A stretch of DNA of 64,000 nt. Source: Mycoplasma sp. CSL7491-lung. Lineage in GTDB: Bacteria > Bacillota_I > Bacilli_A > Mycoplasmatales > Metamycoplasmataceae. Both the position numbers and the translations under genes were made by a program. The stretch spans positions 27,434 to 91,433 of the forward strand of contig NZ_JAHMHG010000003.1 of the NCBI RefSeq assembly GCF_018913965.1, given 5' to 3'. This document shows positions 23,797 through 35,936 of this stretch, one piece after another. The notes under the pieces were generated by a model. It was not told the origin of the DNA. It was given only the letters and a program-made list of their open reading frames with translations, and searched no databases. Numbering within the stretch: the stretch's first letter is position 1; every line of letters starts with the position of its first letter.

Positions 23797-24984
23797 ATGG
23801 CAAAATTAGATTTTGATCGTAGTAAAGAACACGTTAACGTTGGAACAATCGGTCACGTTGACCACGGTAAAACAACATTAACAGCTGCTATTGCTACAGT
23901 ATTAGCTAAAAAAGGATTATCAGAAGCTCGTGATTACGCTTCAATCGATAATGCACCTGAAGAAAGAGCTCGTGGTATTACAATTAATACATCACATATC
24001 GAATATCAAACAATGACACGTCACTACGCACACGTTGACTGTCCTGGTCACGCTGACTACGTTAAAAACATGATTACAGGAGCTGCACAAATGGACGGTG
24101 CTATCTTAGTTGTTGCTGCAACAGATGGACCTATGCCTCAAACACGTGAACACATTCTTTTATCTAAACAAGTTGGTGTTCCTCGTATCGTTGTTTTCTT
24201 AAACAAATGTGATATGTTAGAAGGTGAAGAAGAAATGATCGAATTAGTTGAAATGGAAATTCGTGGTCTTCTTTCAGAATACGGATTCGACGGAGATAAC
24301 GCTCCAATCATCCGTGGATCAGCTTTAAAAGCATTAGAAGGTGATGAACACTACGAAGGTAAAATTATGGAATTAATGGATGCTGTTGATTCATACATCG
24401 AAACACCAGTTAAAGAATTCGATAAACCTTTCTTAATGGCTGTTGAAGACGTTTTCACAATTACAGGACGTGGAACAGTTGCAACAGGACGTGTAGAACG
24501 TGGAACACTTAACTTAAACGAAGAAGTTGAAATCGTTGGATTACACGCTACTAAAAAAACTGTTGTTACAGGAATCGAAATGTTCCGTAAAAACTTAAAA
24601 CAAGCACTTGCAGGAGATAACGCTGGATTATTACTTCGTGGAGTTAACCGTGAAGATATCGAACGTGGACAAGTTTTAGCTAAACCAGGTTCAATCGTTC
24701 CTCACACAAAATTCGAAGCTGCAATTTACGTACTTAAAAAAGAAGAAGGTGGACGTCACACTCCATTCTTCAAAAACTACAAACCACAATTCTACTTCCG
24801 TACAACAGACGTAACAGGTGGTGTTGTGTTTGAAGCTGGACGTGAAATGGTTATGCCAGGGGAAAACGTTAACTTAACTGTAGAATTAATCGCTCCAATC
24901 GCTGTTGAAGAAGGAACAAAATTCTCAATCCGTGAAGGTGGACGTACAGTTGGTGCTGGTTCAGTAACAAAAATCGTTAAATAA
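23797..24984 (+). CDS. tuf: Elongation factor Tu
   Basis: 395-residue EF-Tu, the GTPase that brings aminoacyl-tRNA to the ribosome. G1 GHVDHGKTT (residues 19-27), G3 DCPGH, G4 NKCD, followed by domains 2 and 3 at full length. Codon use is distinctive: far more GTT, CGT, GGA/GGT, ACA and C-ending codons than its neighbours, as expected for the most highly expressed protein. It stands as a single-gene unit between two surface protease genes, with its own promoter and terminator. Confidence 0.99.
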   Translation: MAKLDFDRSKEHVNVGTIGHVDHGKTTLTAAIATVLAKKGLSEARDYASIDNAPEERARGITINTSHIEYQTMTRHYAHVDCPGHADYVKNMITGAAQMDGAILVVAATDGPMPQTREHILLSKQVGVPRIVVFLNKCDMLEGEEEMIELVEMEIRGLLSEYGFDGDNAPIIRGSALKALEGDEHYEGKIMELMDAVDSYIETPVKEFDKPFLMAVEDVFTITGRGTVATGRVERGTLNLNEEVEIVGLHATKKTVVTGIEMFRKNLKQALAGDNAGLLLRGVNREDIERGQVLAKPGSIVPHTKFEAAIYVLKKEEGGRHTPFFKNYKPQFYFRTTDVTGGVVFEAGREMVMPGENVNLTVELIAPIAVEEGTKFSIREGGRTVGAGSVTKIVK

Positions 24985-24993
24985 TTTTTTTTG

Positions 24994-25057
24994 AAAAATA
25001 TATAAAAATAAAAGGCAAAATGGTATTTCATTCTGTCTTTTATTTTTATATATTTTG
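24994..25057 (+). terminator. tuf terminator
   Basis: Long hairpin: the arm at 24994-25017 (ending AAAAATAAAAGGCA) pairs with 25034-25056 with one mismatch, loop 25018-25033, T-rich 3' arm. Confidence 0.85.
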
Positions 25058-25117
25058 AAATAAACTTGTTTTATTTTCATAATTTATGACCACATTTCAA
25101 CATTGTCTATAAAGTTA

Positions 25118-25123
25118 TATAAT
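25118..25123 (+). promoter_or_regulatory. -10 box of the DUF31 gene at 25156
   Basis: TATAAT, 32 bases before the ATG; AAGGAG ribosome binding site lies between. Confidence 0.55.
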
Positions 25124-25155
25124 TAATAATTATATTAAGATTATAAGGAGATAGA

Positions 25156-28100
25156 ATGAAAAAGCGTAATAAATGGTTGATTTTGGGATCACTTACAATT
25201 TCTTTCGGTTCGTTACCGGTTTTGATAGCTTGCTCAAATAATGTAAAAACTAGAAAACCAATACCGAAAAATAATTCTAAAATTGATGAACAAAACATAT
25301 CAAACAATAATAAAACCAACGAAAAAGCAAAAAAAGATAATATTGTAGTTAGCCAAACACAAAACAACAAAAACAAAGAATCTAACATTATAAATACACC
25401 GAATAATGTTGAAAACAACGACCAAACCGACGTCAAAAACGAGAACGATATTGAAAAAAATAAAAAAATAGATAATGTTGACTCAAACAAAAAACAAGAT
25501 AATGAAAATAAAGAAAACGAAAGTCAAAACAATAAAGAAAAAGATAACTCTTCAATTAATAAAAATAATACAATTACAATTGATGATGACGAAAATATTG
25601 ATAATCAAGCTGAAACATCAGAACATAAAAATCAAGAACAAAATGTTAGTTCTAATGCAAAACCTGCAAACGAAAATATAGATTCAACAAATAACACGCA
25701 TATCTTTAACAATAATTTTAGTTTAAGAGAAGAATATATATTAAAAGAGAAAGTAAATGTAAAAGATATATCGAATTACCATGAAAATGATCAATATTTC
25801 GACGTTTACAATAATTGATTAAAAACAAAGACAAGCAATAATAATACCAATATAGTTTTTGACGACTCACATTTTATAGAATTTTCGTTACTATCTTATG
25901 TTTACGCAAATAATTCATTGACAATTAAGATAAAATCAAATTTTGACTTAGATGAAATTAATAATTACAAGTTAATTTATAGATCTGATGTTGCTAATGA
26001 AAATATTGAAGTATCATTATCTCCTTTTGAAAACTCAAAAAGAACATTACTTGCTAATATTTCTAATATAACTCAAAATTATAAAATAAAACTAGTGGAT
26101 ATTAAGAAAAATAATGAATCTTTAAACTTTTTATCAAAAGGTGAAATTATGTTAGGTAACGAATCATGAGAGGAGTCTAGAAACTTTATAATTTCAAATG
26201 ATAATGAGTGAAAAACATGACCTGCAGTCGGAAATAGACACAGCTTTAAAATTGTTTTTAGATCTAAGTATAATGGAGCCACACCGTATGTTCCTAATAA
26301 TTTAAGATTTATTTGATTAACAAAAGATAAAAGAATAGAATACGCTAGATTTTCATATAAAAAGGTTGACGATTGAAATAATATAAAAACAAGTGGGTAT
26401 ACTAAATTAATTGCAGAGTCTGAGACATTCGATATTTCTAATATTGATAAGATTTTAGGAATAGAAATAAACCCCAAAACTGGAAACCAAGATAAATGGT
26501 TGAAAATTAATGGAATACCCGAAATAAAAATTACAGGTAAAGAAGATGAAAACTCCTCACAAATTTCTAATGCGCCAATCATCAATTCTACTACTTTACA
26601 AAATAATAGTGTAATTATTGACTTTAGACATTTAGACCAATCATTAGTCGATACTTCAAAAGTTCAATTTGAAGTAAAAAGTATGGATCCTTTTAATAAA
26701 TTTTCAAACGTTTTTTTAGGTTATAAAAGTAACGATAATCAATACACAATTCAAGATGTTAATCTCCCTAAAGATATTTCGCAATTCATGATTACAAGAG
26801 TTAATTTTGGAAATCAATTATATGATTACAACATAAATAGTCGAGAATCTATCATTAAAAATCATCCCATTACAAAAAATTTTAAAGTAGAAAGATTAAA
26901 TTTTTATACTGATAACGAGACTAAAAATATATATGGTTCAATTGGAATTAATTTTTCAAAAGAAGATTTAGAGTTGTTTAAAAATAAGAATTTAGAACTA
27001 ACTTTCCAAAGAAAAGATAGAGTTCCCGGAGAAGATTCGTATGGAGGAATTTACTATAACTTATTTTTAAAGGAAGAAAAAATTGTAGTTCCTTTTGATA
27101 AATTACAAAAATTTAATTTGAATGGATTTTACGAAAACACTAAATATGAACTTGAAAAAATTGGAATAGTAGATAAGTATTCTTTAATAGAATTTGTAGG
27201 TAATCAACACTTCGCTTTTAGTTTAGATTTAGAAAATAATAAATCATTTTTATATAATTTTGAATATAGTAATTTTGATAATAATTATATAGCTGGTTCT
27301 AATTCAGGTGAAACTAAAAATAGTCTTATGAAAAAAGTTAGCAACACAGATTTGAATATTGATTACTCAATACAAAATCACTACTCGCTAAATAATTATA
27401 ATAGAGAATTATGATACAAACAGAGAGCATCATTGTTTGAAGATGAAATTTCTCCTGAATTAAGTACAAAAAAAGAATATTTAAAAAATCATGCTTCTAA
27501 AATTCATTTAACACAACACAATAAAGAAATTAAAACTCATTTTATTTCACCGCGTGAAGTTATAAATGATTTATCTTGAAAAATAAATGACAATTTTACC
27601 CTAGCATCAATAACAAAAGATTTATCTAATTTTGATGGAATTGATAACCATCAAAAAGATGCATACTTTGAAATAGGATTTGAATTTGATCCAAAGCAAA
27701 GACAACTTATAGATTTAATTGAACCAGAGCCATTTGTTAGATACGGAAGTTGAACTTACAATTCCTCTCATTCAACAAAAAATATGTCTAAATCATTTGT
27801 TTATATTTCTGTTCCATATAGTCAAATTTTAGAAAATAATGAAATTTCCGATTTAGGTTTTGAATATTTAGCAATAAGAAATTCAAAAGAAGAAGAACTA
27901 AAATTAAAACAGCTAATAGCAAATAGATATAAATTTAATGTTAAATATAATAAGAACACAAAAGAATTAACTTATATAATAGAATCAAGAGATAAATCAA
28001 ATAAAATAGTTGATAGATTAGGTGATCACTATTTCTCATTACACAATTCCGCTTTTTTAGGAAACTCTCTTTTCTTTGTCCATTGAGCCGATCTAGATGA

Positions 28101-29334
28101 AAATAATATAACAAATATTACTTACATACCAAAAAGTAAAAAAGGTATTCTTTCAATTGGGTTAGATCAATTAAATTTTGAAGATAGTTATGATTATGTA
28201 TCAACAACTATTTGAGGTTCCTCAAAACGTGTTTATTTCAATAATACAGAAGAAAATGTCTTAAACGCAAGAGATAGAGTGTTTAATTTCGCTCCAAGAC
28301 CAAAAGGTGCCGAAGGTACTTGAGATGTAATCGGTAAAGTAAATCCAAATGATCCGAATGATTATAGATTTTTTGTAACTACTAATCAACATGTTTGAGG
28401 TTCTGCATATAGTAGAGAATTTAAAAATAATAATTTTAATTTACCAATTAAATTATTCGAACCAAAGGGAGGTTGAACACCCGATTCAAGAGATACTAGA
28501 GGTCGCATCGAAAACGAAAAAGAATGATCGGAAGCAACAGTAAAAGTTGAATTAATAGCTAATTTTCATAATGATATTACATTCCCTAATACTGCCACAG
28601 AATTTAAAAATAACTATGCTGATATAAATGAAAATAGTACTTGACATATATTTGGAGAAAATAAAACTGAACATTCACTTTCTAATGCCGACTTAGTTGT
28701 TGGTATTGCTGATTTTAAAGATTTTTATTCTATTTTTAATGAAAAAGATGGAAAAATGTTTTATAACGGACAAGAATTTAATGAAAATAATGAAGCAATT
28801 TACAGAACATATATGTTCTTTAAAAAATTACCAACACTAAAAACAATAAAGCCAAGTAAACATAATTTACATTTATCTAAATTGGTTAATTTAAATTGAA
28901 GTATAGCTTCATTTCCAATAAAAGAACAAACATATAATAAAGATTCTTTAAATAATAAAAGATACCGTGAATACATAATAGGAAGTATGGGAGACTACTT
29001 CATAGAAGGACTAGCATACGGTGGCGCTAGATCAAAATTACCTGCTATACCACTTGATTCAACAATTTTTGACTTACAAGGTGGTTCATCAGGAAGTATG
29101 GCATTTGATTCCGAAGGAAATGCAACAGGACTTTTAACAGAATCAACATTTTCTCGTTCAAATGTAATGTTAATCGACACAAACGGTAACGCCTTTTTAG
29201 GTGATGGTAAAACAACGCAAAACCCTGCTTCTTTCTATGAACGCATGAGACTTTTGAGTTATTTATTCCCAAACAAATATAACCACAATCAATTTAACGA
29301 AAAACCGAATTGAGAAAAAATAAATAATGAATAA
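25156..29334 (+). CDS. DUF31 (MIP-like) putative serine protease lipoprotein, tandem copy 1
   Basis: 1392-residue lipoprotein. Signal peptide with lipobox Cys26 (VLIAC), a low-complexity Asn/Lys/Glu spacer to about residue 180, a long beta-rich middle, and a C-terminal trypsin-like DUF31 domain. Candidate triad: His1079 in TTNQHVWG, Asp1179 in NADLVVGIADF and Ser1312 in GGSSGSMAFD. Family knowledge: DUF31 contains MIP, the protease that removes the heavy-chain variable domain from antibodies held by MIB. Whether this protein cuts immunoglobulin is not known. It is longer than the roughly 800 residues I associate with MIP. The frame needs many TGA-Trp codons. It shares long near-identical blocks with the next gene. 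Confidence 0.87.
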
Positions 29335-29335
29335 T

Positions 29336-29374
29336 TTATAAAAATCGCAAACATACAACTTGCGATTTTTATAA
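29336..29374 (+). terminator. Terminator between the tandem DUF31 genes
   Basis: Perfect 15-bp stem ending TCGCAA / TTGCGA, 9-base loop, T-rich 3' side. Confidence 0.88.
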
Positions 29375-29405
29375 TTCTGATATTTTTATATAAATTTAAA
29401 AGGTA

Positions 29406-29411
29406 TATAAT
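29406..29411 (+). promoter_or_regulatory. -10 box of the DUF31 gene at 29435
   Basis: TATAAT, 23 bases before the ATG, with AAGGAG between. Each of the tandem copies is therefore its own transcription unit. Confidence 0.55.
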
Positions 29412-29434
29412 TGTTCATATTTTAAGGAGAAAAA

Positions 29435-32400
29435 ATGAGAAAGAGAAAAATTATTTTAGGAATATCATTATTTTTGACAAGCGTTCCCTTAATTGCAATA
29501 TCTTGTTCAAAAACATATTCAACATTGCATCAAAGAAATAATTCTAATGATGGTGTTAAAGATAATAATAAGATAAATAATGATAAACTAGATAAAGAAA
29601 AAAACAAGAATAAAATTTTAGATAAAGATTCTAATATTACTTTAAATAAAAATACAGATTTAGAGAAAAATGAAAAAGAAGTTAAAGACAAAATTGATAA
29701 GAATAATTCTACAAACAATACAGATTTAGAGAGAAATAAACCAAATAAATTACAAAACAATAAAACTATTTCTAACAATACTCAAAAAGAAATTATGCTT
29801 TCATACAATTATGATCTAACTGAACCCTATATTTATAAAACTCCAATAAATATTAAAAATTTAAGTGAGTTTGACGAAAATAACGAATTATTTAAAACAT
29901 ATAATAATTGATTGATATCTAAATCAAAAACTAATTATAAAAACTCAACAATTGATAAAAGAAAATATCTTAGATTCGAGTTAAAAGATAGTAAATTTAG
30001 CAACAATTCATTAGAATTAATTTTTAAAATAAATTACCAAGTAGATAATTTAAATAGATTTAAACTAATATATACTTATGGAGAAAATAACATTAGAGAA
30101 GAAATAAATTTAGACAATATTAAAATTAAAAATAAAATATTTTCAGTAAAAATATCCAACTTAGAAAAAAACAAATATGTAAAGTTAATTGATATTAAAA
30201 ACGGAAACAAATCATTTAATTTTATTTCAGAAAATGAAATTATATTATTTAATAAATCTAGCGAGTTATCTGATGATATAATAATCACAAATAACACACG
30301 TTGAGAAACATGAGAATTATCTCAAAACTTACACACATTTTCTTTATTTTTTTCAACTAAAAACGGACAAAAACCAGAGTTTAGGAAAGAAATGAGATTA
30401 GTTGCTTTAAAAAACAACGGAGAAATTAAATATTTTAATTTTAATTTTGACGAAAAAATCTATAGTAATCCGGAAAATAGCAATATAAAAATAACAAAGA
30501 TTAAAGCTAACACTGAAGAATTTGATCCAAGAAATATATATAGAATTCTTGGCATAGAAATAAAGAATAATGAAAATGTTTGGTCGAGACTAGATAAAAT
30601 ACCAAAAATTAACATTAAAGGTAAGGTGAATTTTATTAATAACAAACCCATTATTAATAAAATTAATTACAATAATAGTAAATTAGAAATTAATTTTAGT
30701 GACACAAATATAAAAAACATAGAAATAGAAGTTAAAAGTTTAGATCCATTTACGAATTTTTCTAATATTTATAAATTAGATATAAATAATAATAACTGAC
30801 TAGAGATTCAAGACATTTCATTACCCGAAGATATAACTAAATTTATAATAACCAAAATCGGATATAAAGACCAATTATGAAATTATGAAATCGATGAAAA
30901 TAATGTTTTTAATAATTTAAAAAATATTAAGAATTTTGAAATTAGTAAATTTGATATATTTTTATCTAACAAAAATATATATGGTTCAATTATGTTTGAT
31001 TTTAAAAAAGAAGAATTAGAATTATTTAAAAATAAAAATTTAGAACTAATATTTGAACGTAAAACAAAAATAATGAATGAAACAAATAATCAAAGCATAT
31101 ATCATAATTTATTTTTAGATAAGAATAAAGTTATCGTCCCGTTTACAAAACTTAAAAAATTCACTTTAAACGGATTTTATGAAAATACAGAATATGAATT
31201 AAAAGAAATTAAAATAGTCGACAAATATACGTTAAACGCATTTTTAGGAAGTGAAAATTTTGAAAATTCTTTATCAAAATTAAAAAATAAATCATTTTTG
31301 TTTAATTTTGAATATGATAATACGGATAATAATTTTATTTACGGAGAAATAGAGGGAGAAACAAAAAATAATTTATTTAAAAAAGAGTCTTCAAACGATA
31401 AAAATATCGAGTACAAAATACAAAATCATTATGCTATAGTTAATTATAATAAAGAAAAATGATACAAGCGCCAAGCTTCACTTTATGAAAATTCAATTTC
31501 AAAAGAACTAAAAGAAAAACTTTCACAAAAAACAAATTCTTTTAATTTAGTTAAAAATGGTCAAAAAGTAGAAACACACTTTATATCACCAAGAGAAATA
31601 ATTAATGATCTAGATTGAAAAATTAATGATGAATTTACTAAAGCATCAATAACAAAAGATTTATCACAATTTCATAATTTAGATAAGCATATTGAAGACT
31701 CTTTTTTAGAAATAGGGTTTGAATTTGATCCAAAACAAAGACAAATAATTGATTTAATCGAACCAGAACCTTACGTTAGGTATTTAGAGCAAGCAGAAAG
31801 TTATAATACTTCACAAAGAAATATGTCCAAATCATTTGTTTATATTTCGGTGCCATATAAAGAAATACTCAAGAAGCCATTAATTTCAAATCTAAGCTTT
31901 GAATATTTAGCCATAAGAAATAGTAAGGAAGAAGAATTCAAGTTAAAACAATTGATAAATGATAAATATAAATTTAGCGTTGAATTCAATAAAGAAAATA
32001 ATAAATTAACATATAATATAGAATCTAAAGATCCTTCAACGAAAATATTTGACAGATTAGGTGATCATTATTTATCAAGTTATAATTCTTCTTTTATAGG
32101 TAGTTCACTATTTTTTGTTCACTGAGCAGATTTGGATATAAACAATAGAAGTGAAATAAAATACGTTCCAAAAGGCAAAAGCAATATATTATCTGTAAAT
32201 CTCGAGCAATTAAATTTCAAAGATAATTATATTCACCTTAATAATGATGCGACCAAATCATCAAAACGGACATATTTTAATAACGCAGAAACTAATATTT
32301 TGAATGCAAGAAATAGAGTTTTTAATTTTGCTCCTTGGGCTCAATCTGGACAAGGAACATGAGATATTATAGGTAAAGTTAACCCCAACGACCCGCATGA

Positions 32401-33370
32401 TTATAAATTTTTTATAACAACAAATCAACATGTTTGAGGCGAATCTTTAAGCAAAGAATTTAAAAATAATGTTTTGAACTTACCAATAGAGGTTTTCGAA
32501 CCTGATGGAGGTTGAAACATTGAAAGCACTGATAAAAGAGGATCTGTTTTTGATGATAAAAAATGATTAAACGAAACTATTAAAGTAGATATTATTGCTA
32601 ATTTTCATAATGATAAAGCATTTCCGAATAGTGAACATGAATTTAAAAATAATTATGGAAATATAAATTTTAATAGTACTTGAAACATTTATGCGTACAA
32701 CACAAATAATTCTCTTTCAAACGCTGATTTAATCGTTGGTATTGCAGATTTTAAAGATTTTTACTTAAATTTCAGTGAAAAAAATGAAAAACTATTTTAT
32801 ACTTCTAATAGATTCGATAAAACTGATAAAAAAACTTACAACACCTTCAAATTCTTTAAAAAACTAAAGAAATTAAAGAATATAAAACCAAGTAAACACA
32901 ACTTGCATATATCAAGACTTGTAAACTTTAATTGATCGCTTGCTGCATTTCCTATTTCTGAACAAAAAATAAATGCAGACACAATAAATAGAAAAAGATA
33001 TAGAGAATACATTATAGGAAATATAAGTAACGATGATATTTTAAGATTAGGATATGGTGGCGCCAAATCAAAACTTCCAGTTATACCTTTAAATTCCTTA
33101 ATCTTTGATTTACAATCAGGTTCATCGGGTAGTATGGTTTTTGATTTAGACGGTAACGCTACCGGTTTAGTAACCGAAGCATCATTTACACACTCCAATA
33201 TTATGATAATAGATACAAACGCTAATGCCTTTTTAGGTGATGGTTATACAACTCAAAATCCCGGTTCATTCTATGAAAGAATGAGGTTGTTGAGTTATTT
33301 ATACCCGGATAAATACGATAATTCAGAATTTAAAACTTTACCAAACTGAGAAAAATTAAATGATGAATAA
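29435..33370 (+). CDS. DUF31 (MIP-like) putative serine protease lipoprotein, tandem copy 2
   Basis: 1311-residue lipoprotein with lipobox Cys24 (IAISC), a Lys/Asn/Asp spacer and the same plan as the upstream gene. Candidate triad: His999 in TTNQHVWG, Asp1098 in NADLIVGIADF, Ser1231 in QSGSSGSMVFD. Blocks such as FEYLAIRNSKEEE, DRLGDHY and SLFFVHWADLD are shared with copy 1, so the two arose by duplication; the N-terminal third has diverged most. As for copy 1, surface proteolysis is the likely role and immunoglobulin is a possible substrate. No frameshift or internal TAA/TAG stop is seen. Confidence 0.87.
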
Positions 33371-33372
33371 GA

Positions 33373-33404
33373 TTAAAATCACAGAAATGAATCTGTGATT
33401 TTAA
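33373..33404 (+). terminator. Terminator after the second tandem DUF31 gene
   Basis: 13-bp perfect stem TTAAAATCACAGA, loop AATGAA, and its complement. Confidence 0.85.
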
Positions 33405-33440
33405 AACTTTATTTTTATAAAATATTTTGTTTTATGAAAA

Positions 33441-33490
33441 TATAATATATAATAAATTTACTATTTACTGTCAAGCACTTTTGCTTGACA
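33441..33490 (+). promoter_or_regulatory. Promoter and leader hairpin of the rpsP operon
   Basis: Two overlapping TATAAT boxes (33441-33446 and 33448-33453) are followed by an 8-bp perfect hairpin, TGTCAAGC / GCTTGACA (33469-33490, loop ACTTTT). It ends 6 bases before the strong AGGAGGTGAT ribosome binding site and has no T run, so it looks like a translational or stability element rather than a terminator. Confidence 0.6.
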
Positions 33491-33506
33491 CTTATTAGGA
33501 GGTGAT

Positions 33507-33734
33507 ATGGTAAAATTAAGATTAAAAAGAATGGGGAGCAAATTTAGACCAGTATACAAAATAGTTGCTGCTGACGCTAGAGCTCCACGTGATGGTAAAT
33601 TTATTGAAGCACTTGGACACTACAACCCTTCAACAAAAGAATTAGTTCTAAATAAAGAAGCTACAGATAAATGAATTAAACAAGGTGCAAAACCTACTTT
33701 AACAGTTGCTAACTTATTAAAATCTTCTAAATAA
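33507..33734 (+). CDS. rpsP: 30S ribosomal protein S16
   Basis: 75-residue S16, a small-subunit assembly protein. Recognised from [40 protein letters not shown] and the PTLTVANLL tail. One TGA (DKWIKQG) is Trp. A near-perfect Shine-Dalgarno (AGGAGGTGAT) precedes the ATG. trmD follows after 6 bases; rimM, which often lies between them in other bacteria, is absent. Confidence 0.97.
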
Positions 33735-33740
33735 TATAAT

Positions 33741-34427
33741 ATGAAATTTAATTTTTTAACTCTATTTCCAAAATACTTTGAACCTTTTATTAATGAAAGT
33801 ATTATTAATAAAGCTATTCAAAACAAATTACTAGAAATAAATGTAGTAGATTTTAGAACTTTTAGTACTAACAAACATCGCAAAGTTGATGATGAAATTT
33901 ATGGTGGCGGACACGGACTATTATTACAAATAGAACCAATTGATTTAGCGCTTGATTCACTACCAAATAGAGGTGGTTATAAAATATTAGTTTCGCCCCA
34001 AGGTAAAAAATTTACTCAAGAAATAGCGAATGACTTAGCTAAAAAATATGATCAAATTACATTTATTTCAGGCAGATACGAAGGTTTTGACGAAAGAATT
34101 GTTGATTTAGTTGATATTGAATTATCTATAGGTGATTATGTTTTAACAGGAGGAGAACTTCCTTCTATGGTTATGGCAGATTCTGTAGCACGTTTGGTTC
34201 CAAACGTAATCAAAGCGGAGTCACATATTTATGATTCTTTTCAAGGGGACGGATTATTAGACTACCCCCAATACACTAGACCAAGAGAATACAAGGGATT
34301 AAAAGTTCCTGAAGTATTATTTAGCGGAAACCACAAAGAAATAGAAGCTTGAAAAAAAGAATTTCAATTTAAAAAGACATTAAAAAATAGACCAGATATT
34401 ATTGAAAGGATTAAAAATGAGAAATAA
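33741..34427 (+). CDS. trmD: tRNA (guanine37-N1)-methyltransferase
   Basis: 228-residue SPOUT methyltransferase that puts m1G at tRNA position 37 and guards against frameshifting. Motifs: [26 protein letters not shown], and the knotted SAM site SPQGKKF / [12 protein letters not shown] / [14 protein letters not shown] is Trp in EAWKKEFQ near the C-terminus. The stop overlaps the rplS start by 11 bases. Confidence 0.97.
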
Positions 34428-34770
34428 ATTAATTGAAGCTGTTGAGAAAACACAATTACGTACAGATATTCCTGCATTTACAACAGGAGATAACGTTAAA
34501 GTTTCTGTACGTATTCGTGAAGGTGAAAAAGAACGTATTCAAATTTTTGAAGGATTAGTAATTTCTAAAAAAGAATCAGGAACAAGAGAAACATTTACAG
34601 TAAGAAAAATTTCTTACGGTGTTGGGGTTGAAAGAACTTTTCCAGTTCACTCACCGCTAATTGCCCACATTGAAGTTGTTCGTTCAAATAAAGTTCGTAG
34701 AAAAAGATTATTCTTTATGAGAGATCGTAAAGGTAAAAGTGCACGTCTTAAAGAAATTAAAAGAAAATAA
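34417..34770 (+). CDS. rplS: 50S ribosomal protein L19
   Basis: 117-residue L19, at the subunit interface. Motifs: [68 protein letters not shown] 34417 was chosen because GAAAGGA lies upstream inside trmD; the in-frame TTG at 34402 would put the ribosome binding site inside the gene. It closes the rpsP-trmD-rplS operon. Confidence 0.97.
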   Translation: MRNKLIEAVEKTQLRTDIPAFTTGDNVKVSVRIREGEKERIQIFEGLVISKKESGTRETFTVRKISYGVGVERTFPVHSPLIAHIEVVRSNKVRRKRLFFMRDRKGKSARLKEIKRK

Positions 34771-34783
34771 TAAATATCATCTT

Positions 34784-34808
34784 AAACACCATTTCGATGG
34801 TGTTTTTA
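34784..34808 (+). terminator. rplS terminator
   Basis: AAACACCAT, tetraloop TTCG, ATGGTGTTT, then T residues. Confidence 0.88.
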
Positions 34809-34842
34809 AATAAAATAATATAATTAGATTAAAGAAGGAAAA

Positions 34843-35910
34843 ATGAATAAAAAATTAGAAATTTATATCGATTTTGAAGCTATTACCTCCAATTTCCTAA
34901 AAAGATTCTTCAAAGATACACCACATAATATGGATTTTCCTTACATATACACTGTGGGTTTTTATAAAGACGGGAATCTAGTTTTAGAAACTGACCATAT
35001 TGAGCTAAATAAAATTTGAAATTTAGAAAATTTAATTTATCAAACAAAAACAATAATAAAGAAAAAATTAACTAATTCTATCAGAAGAATAACAGGAATT
35101 AAAAATTTAGAAATTTCCTCAAACAATATAGAGTTCTTAGTTTGAGGAAATTCACTTGAAGATAATATTATTGAACCTATGTTTGGTTTCAAGACTAAAA
35201 ATATACAAAAAGGCAACGGAGTATCGATAGATAGAGTCGTTCCGTCAAAACTATTTAATGAAAAATATTTTGAAAAAATGACTAGCATAAAAAATCAAGA
35301 CGCATTATATAAAGGGTCAATCATTAAAATAAAACCCGAATTTTCAAACGGAACATTATGTTCGGTTTTAGGCGCTATTTTAATATTAAATAATTTTAAA
35401 AATTCACATCAACACAAAAATTACAAAGTTATATTAACAAAAAATGAAAGATCAATAATAATGAATTGTATTGCTAAATATAATAAAGATGATGTAAACA
35501 AAATAGCTTTTATACACAAGAATATCGAAAAGAAAGAAATAATAGAAAAACAAATACATAAATATATTAAAATAATAAATAGTTTAAGAAACCAAGAAGT
35601 AAAACTAAATAAGATGAATGACATATTTAAGTTATTAGATAAGAATATTAATTTGAATAAGGAAACAAAAATTGGTGATGCAATAGATAAAATTATAAAA
35701 ATATTTGAACAAAAAAATCAAATTAATACAAAGGTCGCAATAAAATTCTATGATTTTTTACCAACATTTAAAGAATACAACAAAGATAATAGCTTCGTTT
35801 TAAGAAATATAAAATTAAATCGTCGTAAAATAAAAGAAGTAAAAGAACAAATTAAAATAATAAAAGAAGATATATTACCTTCTATTGCAGACACCATTTT
35901 TTATGGTTAA
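34843..35910 (+). CDS. Predicted DEDD/RNase H-fold exonuclease-like protein (hypothetical)
   Basis: 355-residue cytoplasmic protein; no family is recognised with certainty. The N-terminus reads LEIYIDFEAIT, with Asp10 and Glu12 placed like the first DxE metal ligands of DEDD exonucleases. Asp107 in LVWGNSLEDN and Y213-D216/D217 in KYNKDDVNKI fall where the second and third motifs would be, similar to proteins of the DUF2779/RNase_H_2 type. The C-terminal third is Lys-rich and probably helical or coiled. The start has GAAGGA 7 bases upstream. TGA is Trp at NKIWNLEN and LVWGNS. Single gene; function not known. Confidence 0.6.
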
Positions 35911-35936
35911 AAATAAAAAACATTAAAAAACCCCTT

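Noticed and set aside
17696..33370. MIB-MIP pair for antibody capture and cleavage
   Set aside because: MIP-like DUF31 genes are present, but no neighbouring gene looks like the MIB immunoglobulin-binding protein, so the system cannot be claimed from this window.
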